From NCBI GenBank assembly GCA_937901915.1, contig CALGUD010000048.1, positions 1-49,230 on the forward strand: a stretch of 49,230 nt of DNA, read 5' to 3'. Made by a program: the position numbers and the translations under genes. Shown here piece by piece: positions 1 through 8,599 of this stretch (positions within the stretch are counted from its first letter, which is position 1; each line of letters begins with the position of its first letter). The DNA comes from an uncultured Flavobacteriaceae bacterium (GTDB lineage: Bacteria; Bacteroidota; Bacteroidia; Flavobacteriales; Flavobacteriaceae). The notes below the pieces were generated by a model. The model was not told where the DNA came from. It did not search any database and was given only the letters and a program-made list of their open reading frames with translations.

Positions 1-1
1 A

Positions 2-490
2 GATGAGCCAATTGTAACGCCTACAACATATGAAATGGCATTAGGAAATATATATTCATTATTATCATTACAAGAATTGTTAGATAAACAAAATAGTGGT
101 AAGCAGCTTATTTTCTTTACCCATCCTCAGAAAGAAAAGATTTCTTATAGAGAGGCATTGGAGTTGACCAAAGAAGAGCTAAATGAGTTTTTAATAAAAA
201 AAGATTTCAATAAAGAAAGTATTGAAGCGTATGATATTTTAAAAGTATTTAAAGATTATTTCATTTTTCTAAAGAAGGAAGAGACTTATGTACAAAGAAA
301 AAATTTAATTGGATTTGAAATAATAAAAGGAAATTTCAACTTTTCAATAAGTGATAATATTATGTCAAACAAAATAAAAGTAAATATTGATAAAGGGGTT
401 CCAAAAGAATTCATTCTTCCAAAAGAAATAAATAATTATAAACTATATATTGGAGAATTTAATACAAATAATGTCGGAGTAAAGTTTTAA
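2..490 (+). CDS. Hypothetical protein, 5' end outside the window; possible immunity protein
   Basis: The reading frame is open from the first full codon of the window. The ATG at 35 is therefore probably internal and the gene is cut by the window edge. About 163 residues are visible. They are Lys/Glu/Asn-rich, without a signal peptide or membrane segment, and look like a small soluble alpha/beta protein. I do not recognise the family. It sits directly before a series of Rhs toxin tips with immunity genes, and its low GC matches them, so an immunity role is a reasonable inference from context only. It could equally be the end of a larger toxin. Confidence 0.6.
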   Translation, partial: DEPIVTPTTYEMALGNIYSLLSLQELLDKQNSGKQLIFFTHPQKEKISYREALELTKEELNEFLIKKDFNKESIEAYDILKVFKDYFIFLKKEETYVQRKNLIGFEIIKGNFNFSISDNIMSNKIKVNIDKGVPKEFILPKEINNYKLYIGEFNTNNVGVKF

Positions 491-665
491 GATATTAGCA
501 TAAGCTTCTAATTTTCGACGAGGAATCATATCAAACCTTCATTGAAATAAATAATAAAGAAACTTTGATGCAGGGCGGGCGGAGCGTTAATAAAAGCCCG
601 GTGGGCTGTTTTAGTGAAGGGGCGGGCTGGCACGTTGGCGTAATGATTTAAGTTCTTTTAGCATA

Positions 666-1796
666 TTGGACCGGGGTTACACCGGGCATGAGCATTTGCA
701 GGGCACCGGCCTTGTACATATGAACGGCAGGCTCTATGACCCGGTACTGCATCGTTTCCTGGCACCGGATAACTATATACAAGACCCTTTTAACACGCAA
801 AACTTTAACCGTTATGGCTACGTACTGAACAACCCGTTAAAGTATGTTGATATTAGTGGTGAGAACTATAGCGGTACCGAAGATGGGAATAACGGCTTAT
901 TATATGCATTGGCAGCTGCAGTTTCCTCTGTAGTTGGCAGTTGGGGTGAAGAGATTAAAAATGCGCAGATAGGCCGTTGGTTAAAGAAAAACATTGTTAA
1001 CCCCATAAAAAAGCTGTTTGGCGGGGGCAAGAAAAAGTATGTGGTACCTAGCATGGAGTTTGCTGGGGTTATGCCTAGCATCAGTAACTTGAATATAGCT
1101 GCAAGCATGCCTACAGGTATAATTGATGGCAATTGGGTTGAAGAGTTAACCTATAGAACCCTGGCTTTACAATTAGGTTTTCAGCAGGGCTTTATAGCCG
1201 GAGGTAAAAGTACCTGGAATTTTATAAAGAGTTTAGGTACGGCACAAGGCTGGAAAAACGTAGGGCAAGGGTTTATGAATCTTGCATCTATGGGCGGTTA
1301 TTACGATCCTGCGGGAGGGATGATGTTGCGGGCACAAGTAGGGATGGCTGCAAGCAATTTTATAGACAACATACCCAACATGTCTGATTATGAAATTGGA
1401 TACGCCTTTGGATATGGAGTTGAAAAGCTGGGAGAGTCTGCATTGTTTACAAGAGGATTAGGGCTTGGGACGAATGTGGTTGCTAAGGGAATAGGGAATT
1501 TAAAAATCCCTGTTTATAGAGTATATGGGGGTGGTGCATCTAGGTTTGGTAATTACTGGTCTCCTATCAATCCTAAATTGTACGGTAAAACTTATCGAAA
1601 TTTCGCAGGGTTACCTAATAATAATTCAGGCGCTTTCCTATTAAGAGGTAAAGTTAGACTGAGTGATATAAATGGTTTTGGACTTACAAAACCTTTGGAT
1701 GGAAACTTCGGAAGACTCGTTCCAGAACTTAGAATTGGTCAGTCATGGGAAAAAGTAATATGGTATCCAGGAAATGTATCCAGAACAAAATTTTAA
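666..1796 (+). CDS. 5'-truncated Rhs protein: end of Rhs core plus C-terminal toxin domain
   Basis: The first 70 residues are the classic Rhs repeat-associated core end (GYTGHEHLQG, NGRLYDPVLHRFLAPDN, NRYGYVLNNPLKYVD). They are followed by a linker with a hydrophobic Ala-rich stretch, a Gly-rich shared module (about residues 175-280), and a variable tip of about 90 residues starting near VYRVYGGG. The tip has a pattern like RxFGxYWSPxNP followed by RxxAGLP, which recalls ADP-ribosyltransferase/TNT-like NAD-directed toxin domains. That assignment is only suggestive. A full Rhs protein has hundreds of residues upstream. Here a stop at 615-617 and no ATG show that the gene is a displaced tip, with TTG at 666 only a formal start. 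An immunity gene begins 4 nt after its stop. Confidence 0.75.
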   Translation: MDRGYTGHEHLQGTGLVHMNGRLYDPVLHRFLAPDNYIQDPFNTQNFNRYGYVLNNPLKYVDISGENYSGTEDGNNGLLYALAAAVSSVVGSWGEEIKNAQIGRWLKKNIVNPIKKLFGGGKKKYVVPSMEFAGVMPSISNLNIAASMPTGIIDGNWVEELTYRTLALQLGFQQGFIAGGKSTWNFIKSLGTAQGWKNVGQGFMNLASMGGYYDPAGGMMLRAQVGMAASNFIDNIPNMSDYEIGYAFGYGVEKLGESALFTRGLGLGTNVVAKGIGNLKIPVYRVYGGGASRFGNYWSPINPKLYGKTYRNFAGLPNNNSGAFLLRGKVRLSDINGFGLTKPLDGNFGRLVPELRIGQSWEKVIWYPGNVSRTKF

Positions 1797-1800
1797 GTGT

Positions 1801-2064
1801 ATGAATGAAAAGCTAAAACAATTACTTGAACAGATATATTTTTTTCTGCGAGAACATGGGTTTAGTGTACAAAGTGAATCAATTAAAAGATTGATGTACT
1901 GCTTAGAGGTTGGTGATGTTGAAAAGTTTAGAAAGGAATTTAAATCCTCCATGATTTGGGGTGGAGCAGGGTCAATTAGAGATATTGATTTAAGAAATAG
2001 AGAAGAACAAAACAAATTGGATAAATATGTAAAAGAACTGAAGGAGCATGGCTCCAAAGTATAG
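1801..2064 (+). CDS. Immunity protein for the upstream Rhs toxin tip (DUF6966-like)
   Basis: This is an 87-residue soluble protein, mostly helical, ending in a region with the motif SMIWGGAGSIRDIDL. That motif resembles the GGMGSxxD signature of small DUF6966-type proteins found beside polymorphic toxins. The upstream ATG at 1774 lies inside the toxin gene, so I prefer the ATG at 1801, which gives a 4-nt gap after the toxin stop at 1796. The inferred role is to bind and neutralise the tip encoded just upstream. The family assignment is from memory of the motif and is moderate. Confidence 0.65.
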   Translation: MNEKLKQLLEQIYFFLREHGFSVQSESIKRLMYCLEVGDVEKFRKEFKSSMIWGGAGSIRDIDLRNREEQNKLDKYVKELKEHGSKV

Positions 2065-2144
2065 TTAGAGAAATCTTTATTAATGTCAATATGTGGAAGT
2101 ATATGAACAGACCAGGTTTGTATAAAAGTTATTGGGGATTTTAA
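2065..2144 (+). pseudogene. Fossil C-terminal tail of a displaced toxin
   Basis: An open frame without its own start runs up to the stop at 2142-2144. It encodes a tail ending NMWKYMNRPGLYKSYWGF. Such aromatic endings are usual for polymorphic toxin domains. It starts exactly where the preceding immunity gene ends and lies 12 nt before a small immunity-type gene. This is the position expected for the last codons of the toxin that once belonged to that immunity gene. I read it as a scar left when a new toxin-immunity module replaced the front of an older one. There is no ATG that would make it a functional gene. Confidence 0.5.
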
Positions 2145-2156
2145 ATACAATTTAAA

Positions 2157-2330
2157 ATGAATTATTCTGGCATGACAGTAAATGAACGATTGGTAGTAAG
2201 TGGACTTGACAAACAATTCGACCAAGCCATACGAAATAAAGACAAGGAAATTGTCGTAAATATTTTGAAGAAAGTTGGTTTAAATAATGGGGCAATTGAG
2301 GATATTTTAAAAAAGTATAGGATGAAGTAA
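2157..2330 (+). CDS. Small orphan immunity-type protein, 57 aa
   Basis: ATG at 2157 and stop at 2328-2330 give 57 residues beginning MNYSGMTVNERLVVSGLD and continuing with two predicted helices. The N-terminus matches a widespread class of 55-65 aa proteins (MNYSGMTVNERLxxSGL) that I recall next to contact-dependent and Rhs toxins, where they act as putative immunity proteins. Its cognate toxin is not present except for the short tail at 2065-2144. It may be kept to protect against siblings that still carry the toxin. The start is firm because the motif begins at this Met. Confidence 0.7.
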   Translation: MNYSGMTVNERLVVSGLDKQFDQAIRNKDKEIVVNILKKVGLNNGAIEDILKKYRMK

Positions 2331-2400
2331 TCCCCCGCTCTACGAAGTCTCCTGACTTCTGAGCTACAACAAACGTTCATTGAAAATATAACCGTAACGA

Positions 2401-3033
2401 GCTTATTGCAGGAGCTAAAAGTACCTGGAATTTTATAAAGAGTTAGGTACGGCACAAGGCTGGAAAAACGTAGGGCAAGGGTTTTTGAACCTGGCATCTA
2501 TGGCCGGTTACTATGACCCTGCAGGAGGGATGATGCTGCGGGCAGAAGTAGGGATGGTTGTAAGCAATTTTGTAGACAACATACCTAACATGTCTGTTTT
2601 AGAAGTTGGTTACGTTTTTGGGTATGGTGTTGAAAAACTGGCAGAGTCTGTGGCGTTCACAAGAGGGTTAGGGCTAGGGACGAATGTGGTTGCTAGAGGG
2701 ATCATAACGGCTGATGGCTTTTTATTTAAAGGTTTTACTGTAAAAACACCTGTTAACCTCCCTGTTCAGAGATTTGGCAACATGAGTTTTGCTAGACCTG
2801 ATTTTTGGGGAGCAAGAATTGGAACAAACCAGTGTGTAAACAGAACATTTGGAGCTATAAAACCAGCATGGAACCCTTTAGCTCAATATACGACAGGGGT
2901 AATTCCAAAAGGAACACCAATTAAGTTCGGATTAATAGGTCCACAAGGATGGCAGTACCCTGGTGGATCCTTACAATTTATTGTACCGTCTAAAAGTGTA
3001 ATTAATCAATCGTCTAAACTAATTCTACGATGA
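2401..3033 (+). pseudogene. Second Rhs fragment without core, with a different toxin tip
   Basis: The stretch 2401-2700 is a diverged copy of 1190-1491 (STWNFIKS, LGTAQGWKNVGQG, YYDPAGGMMLRA, GLGLGTNVVA). One T is missing near 2445 (gagttaggtac against gagtttaggtac), which breaks the frame. Only the part from about 2446 onward reads through to 3033. The tip after NVVARG is unlike the first one. It has RFGNMSFARPDFWG, then a C-terminal PKGTPIKFGLIGPQGW and GGSLQFIVP, resembling the end of TNT/ADP-ribosyltransferase-like toxin domains. There is no Rhs core, so this is a silent or donor tip. Its stop overlaps the next ATG (ATGA), the usual toxin-immunity coupling. Confidence 0.7.
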
Positions 3034-3401
3034 ACAAGTTCGAAGATCCAATACAATTTAATATAAAAAAGAAGATCGGAGATGTTGAAATAACATATTA
3101 TGACTTAAAGGAAATTTCCCAAGGAGGTCCAGAAGTTGGAAATCTATCAATTAACGGACAAGTAGTAATGGGAAGCTATGGAGGTCCCGCTATTTACCAT
3201 AATGAATATGTATATATACCAGTTCATTTAAAAAAGTTTTTAGGAACAGGATTTAAGTTAGCAAGGATAAATACAGGCACTCTTGAAGTGGAATATTTGG
3301 GTAAAACTAAAGATCTTATTTTTATCGATAAGATAGAAGGGAATAGAATTTACTTCTTTGAAGATGTAAACAAAACAATTCGAAAACATTACGAGCTTTG
3401 A
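3030..3401 (+). CDS. Immunity protein of the second Rhs tip
   Basis: The protein has 123 residues, is soluble and acidic-basic mixed, and is probably all-beta, with repeated short strands (VEITYYDL, YVYIPVHL, LEVEYLGK, IYFFED). I do not recognise a named family. The ATG at 3030 overlaps the toxin TGA by 4 nt, so translation is coupled, as is usual for toxin-immunity pairs. Its function as the antidote is inferred from position. The gene is intact although the Rhs fragment before it is broken. Confidence 0.6.
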   Translation: MNKFEDPIQFNIKKKIGDVEITYYDLKEISQGGPEVGNLSINGQVVMGSYGGPAIYHNEYVYIPVHLKKFLGTGFKLARINTGTLEVEYLGKTKDLIFIDKIEGNRIYFFEDVNKTIRKHYEL

Positions 3402-3506
3402 TACATTATTCTAACAGCTGATAAGATTTAAAAGGTCAAAAACGATTCCAGACGGTAAAACTGATATCCAAAATTAGAAAACGAATACCAAACAAAACCA
3501 AAATTC

Positions 3507-4157
3507 ATGAAACACTTAATTATCTTGTTATTAATTACCAACCTCTCCTTTAGTCAGGAATGGTCAAAAATCCAATTAAATGATTTTTTATCAGTTGAAT
3601 TCCCTAATGTGCATGAAAAATCTGAATTTAATGGAGATATTTATTATTCCACATCAGATGATAATGGGGTATATGTCGTAATGATTAAAAATTTAAATAA
3701 TCAAAAAATGTCTGAATCTGAATTACTACAATTCTATCAGGGTTTTATGAATGGAGCATTAGAATCTGCAGATGGTGAATTAATTGAACAAAATGAATTT
3801 CATTTAAACGGACTTAAGGGATATGAAATGGTCTATTTTGTTAATTCAAATCCTCAGCTACCAAATTTAAGACATAAACGGATTCTTGTAGCTAATAATA
3901 ATTTAATAAGTTATGAATTTTGGACTTATGAAGAAATCAAACAATTAGCTTCAACCAGTAAGGACAAGTTTTTTAATTCAATCATTATATCAGAGAAAAA
4001 AGAAATTGACCCAGAAAACAAAGTAACTAATAGCGCATATGAACAGGGTTATGCTCTTGGAAGAATAATCTCTTCTCTGTTTATAATTGGTTTAATAGTA
4101 GGTGTAATTTTATTAATCCGAAATATAACAAGGAAAAAGAAAAAAAACATTGAGTGA
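3507..4157 (+). CDS. Exported protein with C-terminal membrane anchor, unknown function
   Basis: An N-terminal signal peptide (MKHLIILLLITNLSFSQ) is followed by about 150 residues of a soluble domain of a kind often called PsbP-like (FLSVEFPNVHE, LNGLKGYEMVYF). A membrane helix (IISSLFIIGLIVGVILLI) and a Lys/Arg-rich cytoplasmic end close the 216-residue protein. The N-terminal domain should face the periplasm. It closes the Rhs array and may be an immunity protein against a periplasm-acting toxin, or simply an unrelated exported protein. No partner domain is visible. Confidence 0.65.
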   Translation: MKHLIILLLITNLSFSQEWSKIQLNDFLSVEFPNVHEKSEFNGDIYYSTSDDNGVYVVMIKNLNNQKMSESELLQFYQGFMNGALESADGELIEQNEFHLNGLKGYEMVYFVNSNPQLPNLRHKRILVANNNLISYEFWTYEEIKQLASTSKDKFFNSIIISEKKEIDPENKVTNSAYEQGYALGRIISSLFIIGLIVGVILLIRNITRKKKKNIE

Positions 4158-4183
4158 CAAAGTAGTCGTTGCTATTTAATTCC

Positions 4184-4963
4184 CTAAAATAATTTCAGGA
4201 ACGGATTGGCTTTCCTGTTTAAATAAGCATGATATGCAGTGGCACCCAGCAAGATGATGGCTCCTGCTAATGCGGTCAAGGCTAATGTAGAAATTTCATC
4301 TTTATGCCTTACATAAATGGCAACTAAGGCCCATGCCCCCACCAGGGCGAATTCACGCATACTCCGCCTGGAAATCATAAGAAGGTTTATAGCCACAGTA
4401 ACTACAATGAGAATAATTGTCCATGTGACTTCACTTATCCCCATTCTATCCCAACCTATTTTCGTCAGATAGGCAGATACATTGGCAATAAGTGCCACAG
4501 TTATCCACCCTGAATACAAACATATTGGCCACCAGGTAAAAGCAATAATTTTTACGGGTGCATCCCAACGCTCCATATTTGTTTTTAATATAATGCGAAT
4601 AAGAGCTATTAAAATTATGCACATTATAAGCACCGAAAGCAAGGTGTAATCATGAAGCCATGCAACCACCCAGGCTGCATTGCCTATGTTTGCAATGGCA
4701 AAATCATATCCTGTTTGCTTCACAAATTCTGCCGGACCCGAACTAAAAAATACCCTCCTCACCTGGAATACAATATAGAGAATAAGGGCAATATAAATAA
4801 ATCCCCATATAGAAAACGCGTAGGACGCCGGTGTGAAAAGGTTATTATATTCATTGCTGACTTCACTTATGGTATTTCCATTCATCCCAAATGCCTGTGC
4901 ATAATAATTGATAAATAGTACTAATGCGAGGGAGAGAGCGTTTATAATGACGTATTTTTTCAT
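4184..4963 (-). CDS. TspO/MBR-like tryptophan-rich membrane protein
   Basis: The protein has 259 residues and seven or eight hydrophobic segments. The conserved block FTPASYAFSIWGFIYIAL marks the large Bacteroidetes branch of tryptophan-rich sensory (TspO/MBR) proteins. Trp residues are enriched in the membrane segments (AAWVVAWLHD, FTWWPICLYSGWITV). Family members bind tetrapyrroles and are linked to stress responses. The substrate here is unknown. The length is greater than the 150-160 residues of classical TspO because of extra C-terminal helices, which is normal for this branch. It is monocistronic, with several hundred non-coding bases upstream. Confidence 0.7.
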   Translation of the reverse strand: MKKYVIINALSLALVLFINYYAQAFGMNGNTISEVSNEYNNLFTPASYAFSIWGFIYIALILYIVFQVRRVFFSSGPAEFVKQTGYDFAIANIGNAAWVVAWLHDYTLLSVLIMCIILIALIRIILKTNMERWDAPVKIIAFTWWPICLYSGWITVALIANVSAYLTKIGWDRMGISEVTWTIILIVVTVAINLLMISRRSMREFALVGAWALVAIYVRHKDEISTLALTALAGAIILLGATAYHAYLNRKANPFLKLF

Positions 4964-5419
4964 GGTCTAAGTTTAGTTTGATATAGAGTTGAACATAATT
5001 TTATTAGGCACTTAATTTATTGTTTTACATATTTTCCTTTCTTTTACACGTCTCCTTTCTTTGCTTACAATAAAGCTTCGACGACTCACTTACGCTCAAT
5101 GAGACAAAGAAAAAAATCGAGGTAGCGAGATTAATAAGTACTAAAAAATGAATCTATAATAAAAGGTTCTCTTTCTTTTTTGCATTGCCCAAAAAAGAAA
5201 CAAAAAACGCTAGGCTGACGAAACCCATGCTAAATTTATTGCTCAACACCTAAATTTTATGAACTCGCAGGTAGCATTCTAGTATTCTTTAAAACTTTGC
5301 AATGCTCAAACAGCATAAAATTTTACGGTGTTTTCTCTTCAAATTTTACGCATGCTTTTCGTAGGCCGGTTTTATCAACAGCTAAGAACTACGCAACCTA
5401 AATCCAAAATCAGATCAAT
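4964..5419. other. 456-bp intergenic region with an 11-bp hairpin
   Basis: No coding frame of note is seen on either strand. It lies downstream of the repair operon and upstream of the TspO-like gene. One perfect 11-bp inverted repeat, TTTCTTTTTTG / CAAAAAAGAAA (5172-5182 and 5190-5200), is present. It is too poor in G and C to be a confident terminator, but it could end transcription of the repair operon. The wording aaaaaagaaacaaaaaacgc looks like a dispersed flavobacterial repeat, which I cannot verify here. Confidence 0.5.
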
Positions 5420-6058
5420 CTAAGTTGAAATTAATATCACTTCATCAGGTGTTACAGCAAATACAGTGTCATCTTCTTTGGGTTTTAAAACATATTTTCC
5501 TGTAAAGCTTCCAAAAGAAGGCAAAATGAGCTGTTTGTCCGTTTTAAAGAAACAAGGCAGATTTAATCGTTGACGTCCGGACTTTAATTCAATTCCGGGA
5601 TGTATATGTCCACAAATATTAAAAAAACCTTCTTTTTCTATCGGATGATGCGTAAAAATAAAATTATCAATTTTAACCTCATCTGATAATTCAACCCCCA
5701 AATCTTCAAATTGAAAATTTGGTATAATATCATGATTTCCTTTAATAAGAATTAACCCTATCGAAACAGTTTTTACCCACTTCTGAAAATAAATCCATTC
5801 CTGATTATAATTGCTGTGAAATAAATCTCCCAAAAAACAAACAGTTTCAGGTTGAAATTCCTCTACCAATGAATTTAGTCTTTTATAATCTTTTTTAATC
5901 CCGTGCCGTGGAACAGCTATTCCATATTTTCTGAAGTGGCTTATTTTACCAAAATGGGTGTCTGCTACAAAAAGTATATTTTTCTCTTCCCAGAAAACTG
6001 CACGTCCCGGATGTAAAATAAAAGTGTTGTTATGTATGGTAATGCTTTGGGTTGTCAT
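5420..6058 (-). CDS. pdeM: Ligase-associated DNA damage response endonuclease PdeM
   Basis: This is a 212-residue metallophosphoesterase with all expected motifs in order: ADTHFGK (about 32-38), GDLFHS, GNHD, THHP and GHIHPG. Together these form the two-metal site. Family members are phosphodiesterases/endonucleases encoded with an ATP-dependent ligase, an Lhr-type helicase and an MBL exonuclease. It is the last gene of that operon, 9 nt after the helicase stop. Length and start (MTTQSITI) fit the family. Cytoplasmic, no signal peptide. Confidence 0.93.
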   Translation of the reverse strand: MTTQSITIHNNTFILHPGRAVFWEEKNILFVADTHFGKISHFRKYGIAVPRHGIKKDYKRLNSLVEEFQPETVCFLGDLFHSNYNQEWIYFQKWVKTVSIGLILIKGNHDIIPNFQFEDLGVELSDEVKIDNFIFTHHPIEKEGFFNICGHIHPGIELKSGRQRLNLPCFFKTDKQLILPSFGSFTGKYVLKPKEDDTVFAVTPDEVILIST

Positions 6059-6067
6059 GGATATTTT

Positions 6068-8572
6068 TTAGGATTTTCCGAGCTGTAAGGTCATTTTTTT
6101 AATCCGGTCTGAAAGTTTTTCTGAAGATAGTTTTTCCCTTAGCCTGTCGGTTATTACGGGGAACGAAAATGGTGTTGGTTTTTCACATTTCTTCCATATT
6201 ATATTTTGGAACTCTATTCGTTCCAAAGCCTGGATTAATCGTCCTTCTTCCAGTTGATGCTCAAACGTTTCCCTGAAAGCTTGTTGGTAAAGCAGATTAT
6301 CTTGTTCAAAGTCCTTAAAAACATTAAAAAGCAACTGTGAACTTCCCTGCAGGTGTTTATTTTTTAAAAGTGCATCGGGATATCCCTGGAAGACCAATCC
6401 GGAAATTACTGCAATGTCCCTGAATTTTCGCCTTGCCATCTCTGTGGAATTCAGGCTTCTTTGCAAATCGTCGTGTAAAAACCTGGGTGAAAATAAGTCA
6501 TTATCTAAAATCTGTTGTATATCAGTTTCTTTGTCGGAAAGTAATTCAAACCCATAATCATTAAATGCCAGTGAAAAAGTAATGGGTTCCAAGAGGCTTA
6601 TCCTGTAAGCTAATAAACTGGCCATAGCTTCATGTACAAAGCGTCCTTCAAAAGGATAGAAAATGGCATGGAATCCTTCGCGGGTTTTAAAAGTTTCAAT
6701 TAAAAATTCTGTATTGGATGGAACGATGGATTCTACTCTTTGACGCTCAAAAATATGTTGTATTGCTTTTAATTCCCTTGTTATTTCAGCCGAACCGTTT
6801 GGAGTACCGGCATTGTAAAGTTCTTCCCGAAGCAATTGGCTCATTTGAGAAGAAAATGACATCCGCCCTCCCAGCCAACTCGGTACCCGTGAGTTTTTCT
6901 GTTTTGAGTTTTTTACCAGTACCTGCATATTTTTTATTTTGAATAATTCGAGGTTACGGCCGGCAAAAGTAAAAACATCACCTGGATTTAATTTAGAGAT
7001 AAACCATTCTTCAATTGTACCGATATATCCGCCTTTAAGGTATTTAACAGCTAAAACGGCATCACTAACTATGGTCCCGATAGAAAGCCGGTGACGCATG
7101 GCGATCCCCCGGTTATTCACTTTAAATAACCCGCCTTCCATGACCTCAACTTTTTTGTACTCGTCGTAGTTTTTAAGGGTCTGCCCTCCCTTGGTAATAA
7201 AATTAAGCACCCATTCCCATTGTTCTTTGGTTAAAGACTGAAAACAAAACGTAGCACTTACTTCCGGAAATATTTCTTCAGGGTAAAATCCATCTGAAAC
7301 TGCCAATGTGGTTAAATACTGCACCAGCACATCAAAACAAAGCAGATAGGGGATCCTGTCTTCAACCACTGTGTTTTTAACTGCTTTTTGCAAAGCTGAT
7401 GCCTCCACCAATTCAATAGCATGAGTGGGCAAAAAATAAATTACACTTTCTTTGCCAGGTTGGTGGCCACTACGCCCTGCACGTTGCATAAACCTGGCCA
7501 CACCTTTAGGCCCCCCGATTTGAATAATGGTTTCTACCGGGGCAAAATCCACTCCCAGGTCAAGGCTCGAAGTACATACCACCACTTTTAGCTGATTGTT
7601 GCGAATAGCATCTTCTACCCAGCGCCTGATATCTTTATTAATACTGCCATGATGCATTGCCATTTCACCTGCAAATTCGGGATATTTAGCTAAAATAGCC
7701 TGGAACCAGATCTCACACTGAGAACGGGTATTGGTAAATATTAAAGTAGACTTGCTTTCATTCAGAATTGGGATTACCTCATCCAGTAAATGCAACCCAA
7801 GGTGTCCCCGCCAGGGAAACGTTTCTATTGTTTTTGGGATAATGGACTTAACCTTAATTTTTTTAACCTGGCCGGCTACAACCAGCTCAGAATTTTTAAG
7901 CGCATCGGATCCGGGGCCTAACAAAACTTGCCTGGCCTGCTCTAAATTACCAATAGTTGCCGAAATACCCCATATCCGGATATCTTTATTAATAGTTTTT
8001 AATCGGAATAATGCCAGCTCTACCTGAACACCTCGCTTAGAACCAAGCAACTCATGCCATTCATCTATAACAATTGCAGTACAGTTATTAAATGTATTGC
8101 CGTAATTTTTAGATGCGAGTAACAGATGTAAACTTTCGGGGGTAGTAACCAATAAATCGGGCATTATTTTTTGTTGTGAAGCTCTTTCCTTTTGCGGAGT
8201 ATCACCGGTTCGCACCCCTACTTTAAAAGGAACTCCTGTTTCATCGCAGAATTTCTGTGCAGCTTGTTGAATTTCTACCGAAAGTGCACGTAACGGAGTA
8301 ATCCAGACTGCCTTGAGTCCGCCTGTGTGTTTTTTTTTATAATCGGGATTATTTTTTATATAGTTTAACACAATGGGAATCCACAAAGCATATGTTTTTC
8401 CGCTTCCGGTAGGAGCATTCAGAAGCCCGTTTTTTCCCTGCAAAAAAGCTTTCCATGTTTGTTTTTGAAAAGGAAAGGATTTCCATCCTTTTGTATGAAA
8501 CCAGGATTCGGCAATAGTTATCTCATCCTTAAAAGGAAATGGAAGTGTATTGATATTTTGTTCCTTGTTCAT
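6068..8572 (-). CDS. Ligase-associated DNA damage response DEXH-box helicase (Lhr-like)
   Basis: The 834-residue superfamily 2 helicase shows the Walker A motif APTGSGKT (53-60), a DEWHE box (motif II), SAT (motif III) and QRAGRSGHQPG (motif VI). An Lhr-type winged-helix and C-terminal region follows. Lhr proteins translocate 3' to 5' and unwind RNA:DNA hybrids. In this gene cluster they work with a ligase and two nucleases in repair. It is encoded 27 nt after the ligase and 9 nt before pdeM, all on the minus strand, so co-transcription is nearly certain. No frameshift or missing motif is visible. Confidence 0.93.
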   Translation of the reverse strand: MNKEQNINTLPFPFKDEITIAESWFHTKGWKSFPFQKQTWKAFLQGKNGLLNAPTGSGKTYALWIPIVLNYIKNNPDYKKKHTGGLKAVWITPLRALSVEIQQAAQKFCDETGVPFKVGVRTGDTPQKERASQQKIMPDLLVTTPESLHLLLASKNYGNTFNNCTAIVIDEWHELLGSKRGVQVELALFRLKTINKDIRIWGISATIGNLEQARQVLLGPGSDALKNSELVVAGQVKKIKVKSIIPKTIETFPWRGHLGLHLLDEVIPILNESKSTLIFTNTRSQCEIWFQAILAKYPEFAGEMAMHHGSINKDIRRWVEDAIRNNQLKVVVCTSSLDLGVDFAPVETIIQIGGPKGVARFMQRAGRSGHQPGKESVIYFLPTHAIELVEASALQKAVKNTVVEDRIPYLLCFDVLVQYLTTLAVSDGFYPEEIFPEVSATFCFQSLTKEQWEWVLNFITKGGQTLKNYDEYKKVEVMEGGLFKVNNRGIAMRHRLSIGTIVSDAVLAVKYLKGGYIGTIEEWFISKLNPGDVFTFAGRNLELFKIKNMQVLVKNSKQKNSRVPSWLGGRMSFSSQMSQLLREELYNAGTPNGSAEITRELKAIQHIFERQRVESIVPSNTEFLIETFKTREGFHAIFYPFEGRFVHEAMASLLAYRISLLEPITFSLAFNDYGFELLSDKETDIQQILDNDLFSPRFLHDDLQRSLNSTEMARRKFRDIAVISGLVFQGYPDALLKNKHLQGSSQLLFNVFKDFEQDNLLYQQAFRETFEHQLEEGRLIQALERIEFQNIIWKKCEKPTPFSFPVITDRLREKLSSEKLSDRIKKMTLQLGKS

Positions 8573-8599
8573 ATTAATTCTTTAGCCGTGATTTGAAGC

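Noticed and set aside
501..652. Start-less open frame (HKLLIFDEESYQTFIE...) between the first gene and the Rhs fragment
   Set aside because: No start codon and no recognised family. It may be a remnant of an older tip, but too weak to call.
866..1132. Antisense frame inside the Rhs gene
   Set aside because: A shadow of a clear Rhs coding frame.
5172..5200. 11-bp hairpin as a firm terminator of the repair operon
   Set aside because: The stem is nearly all A/T with two G/C pairs, and it lies 220 nt past the last stop. Kept only as a note in the intergenic entry.
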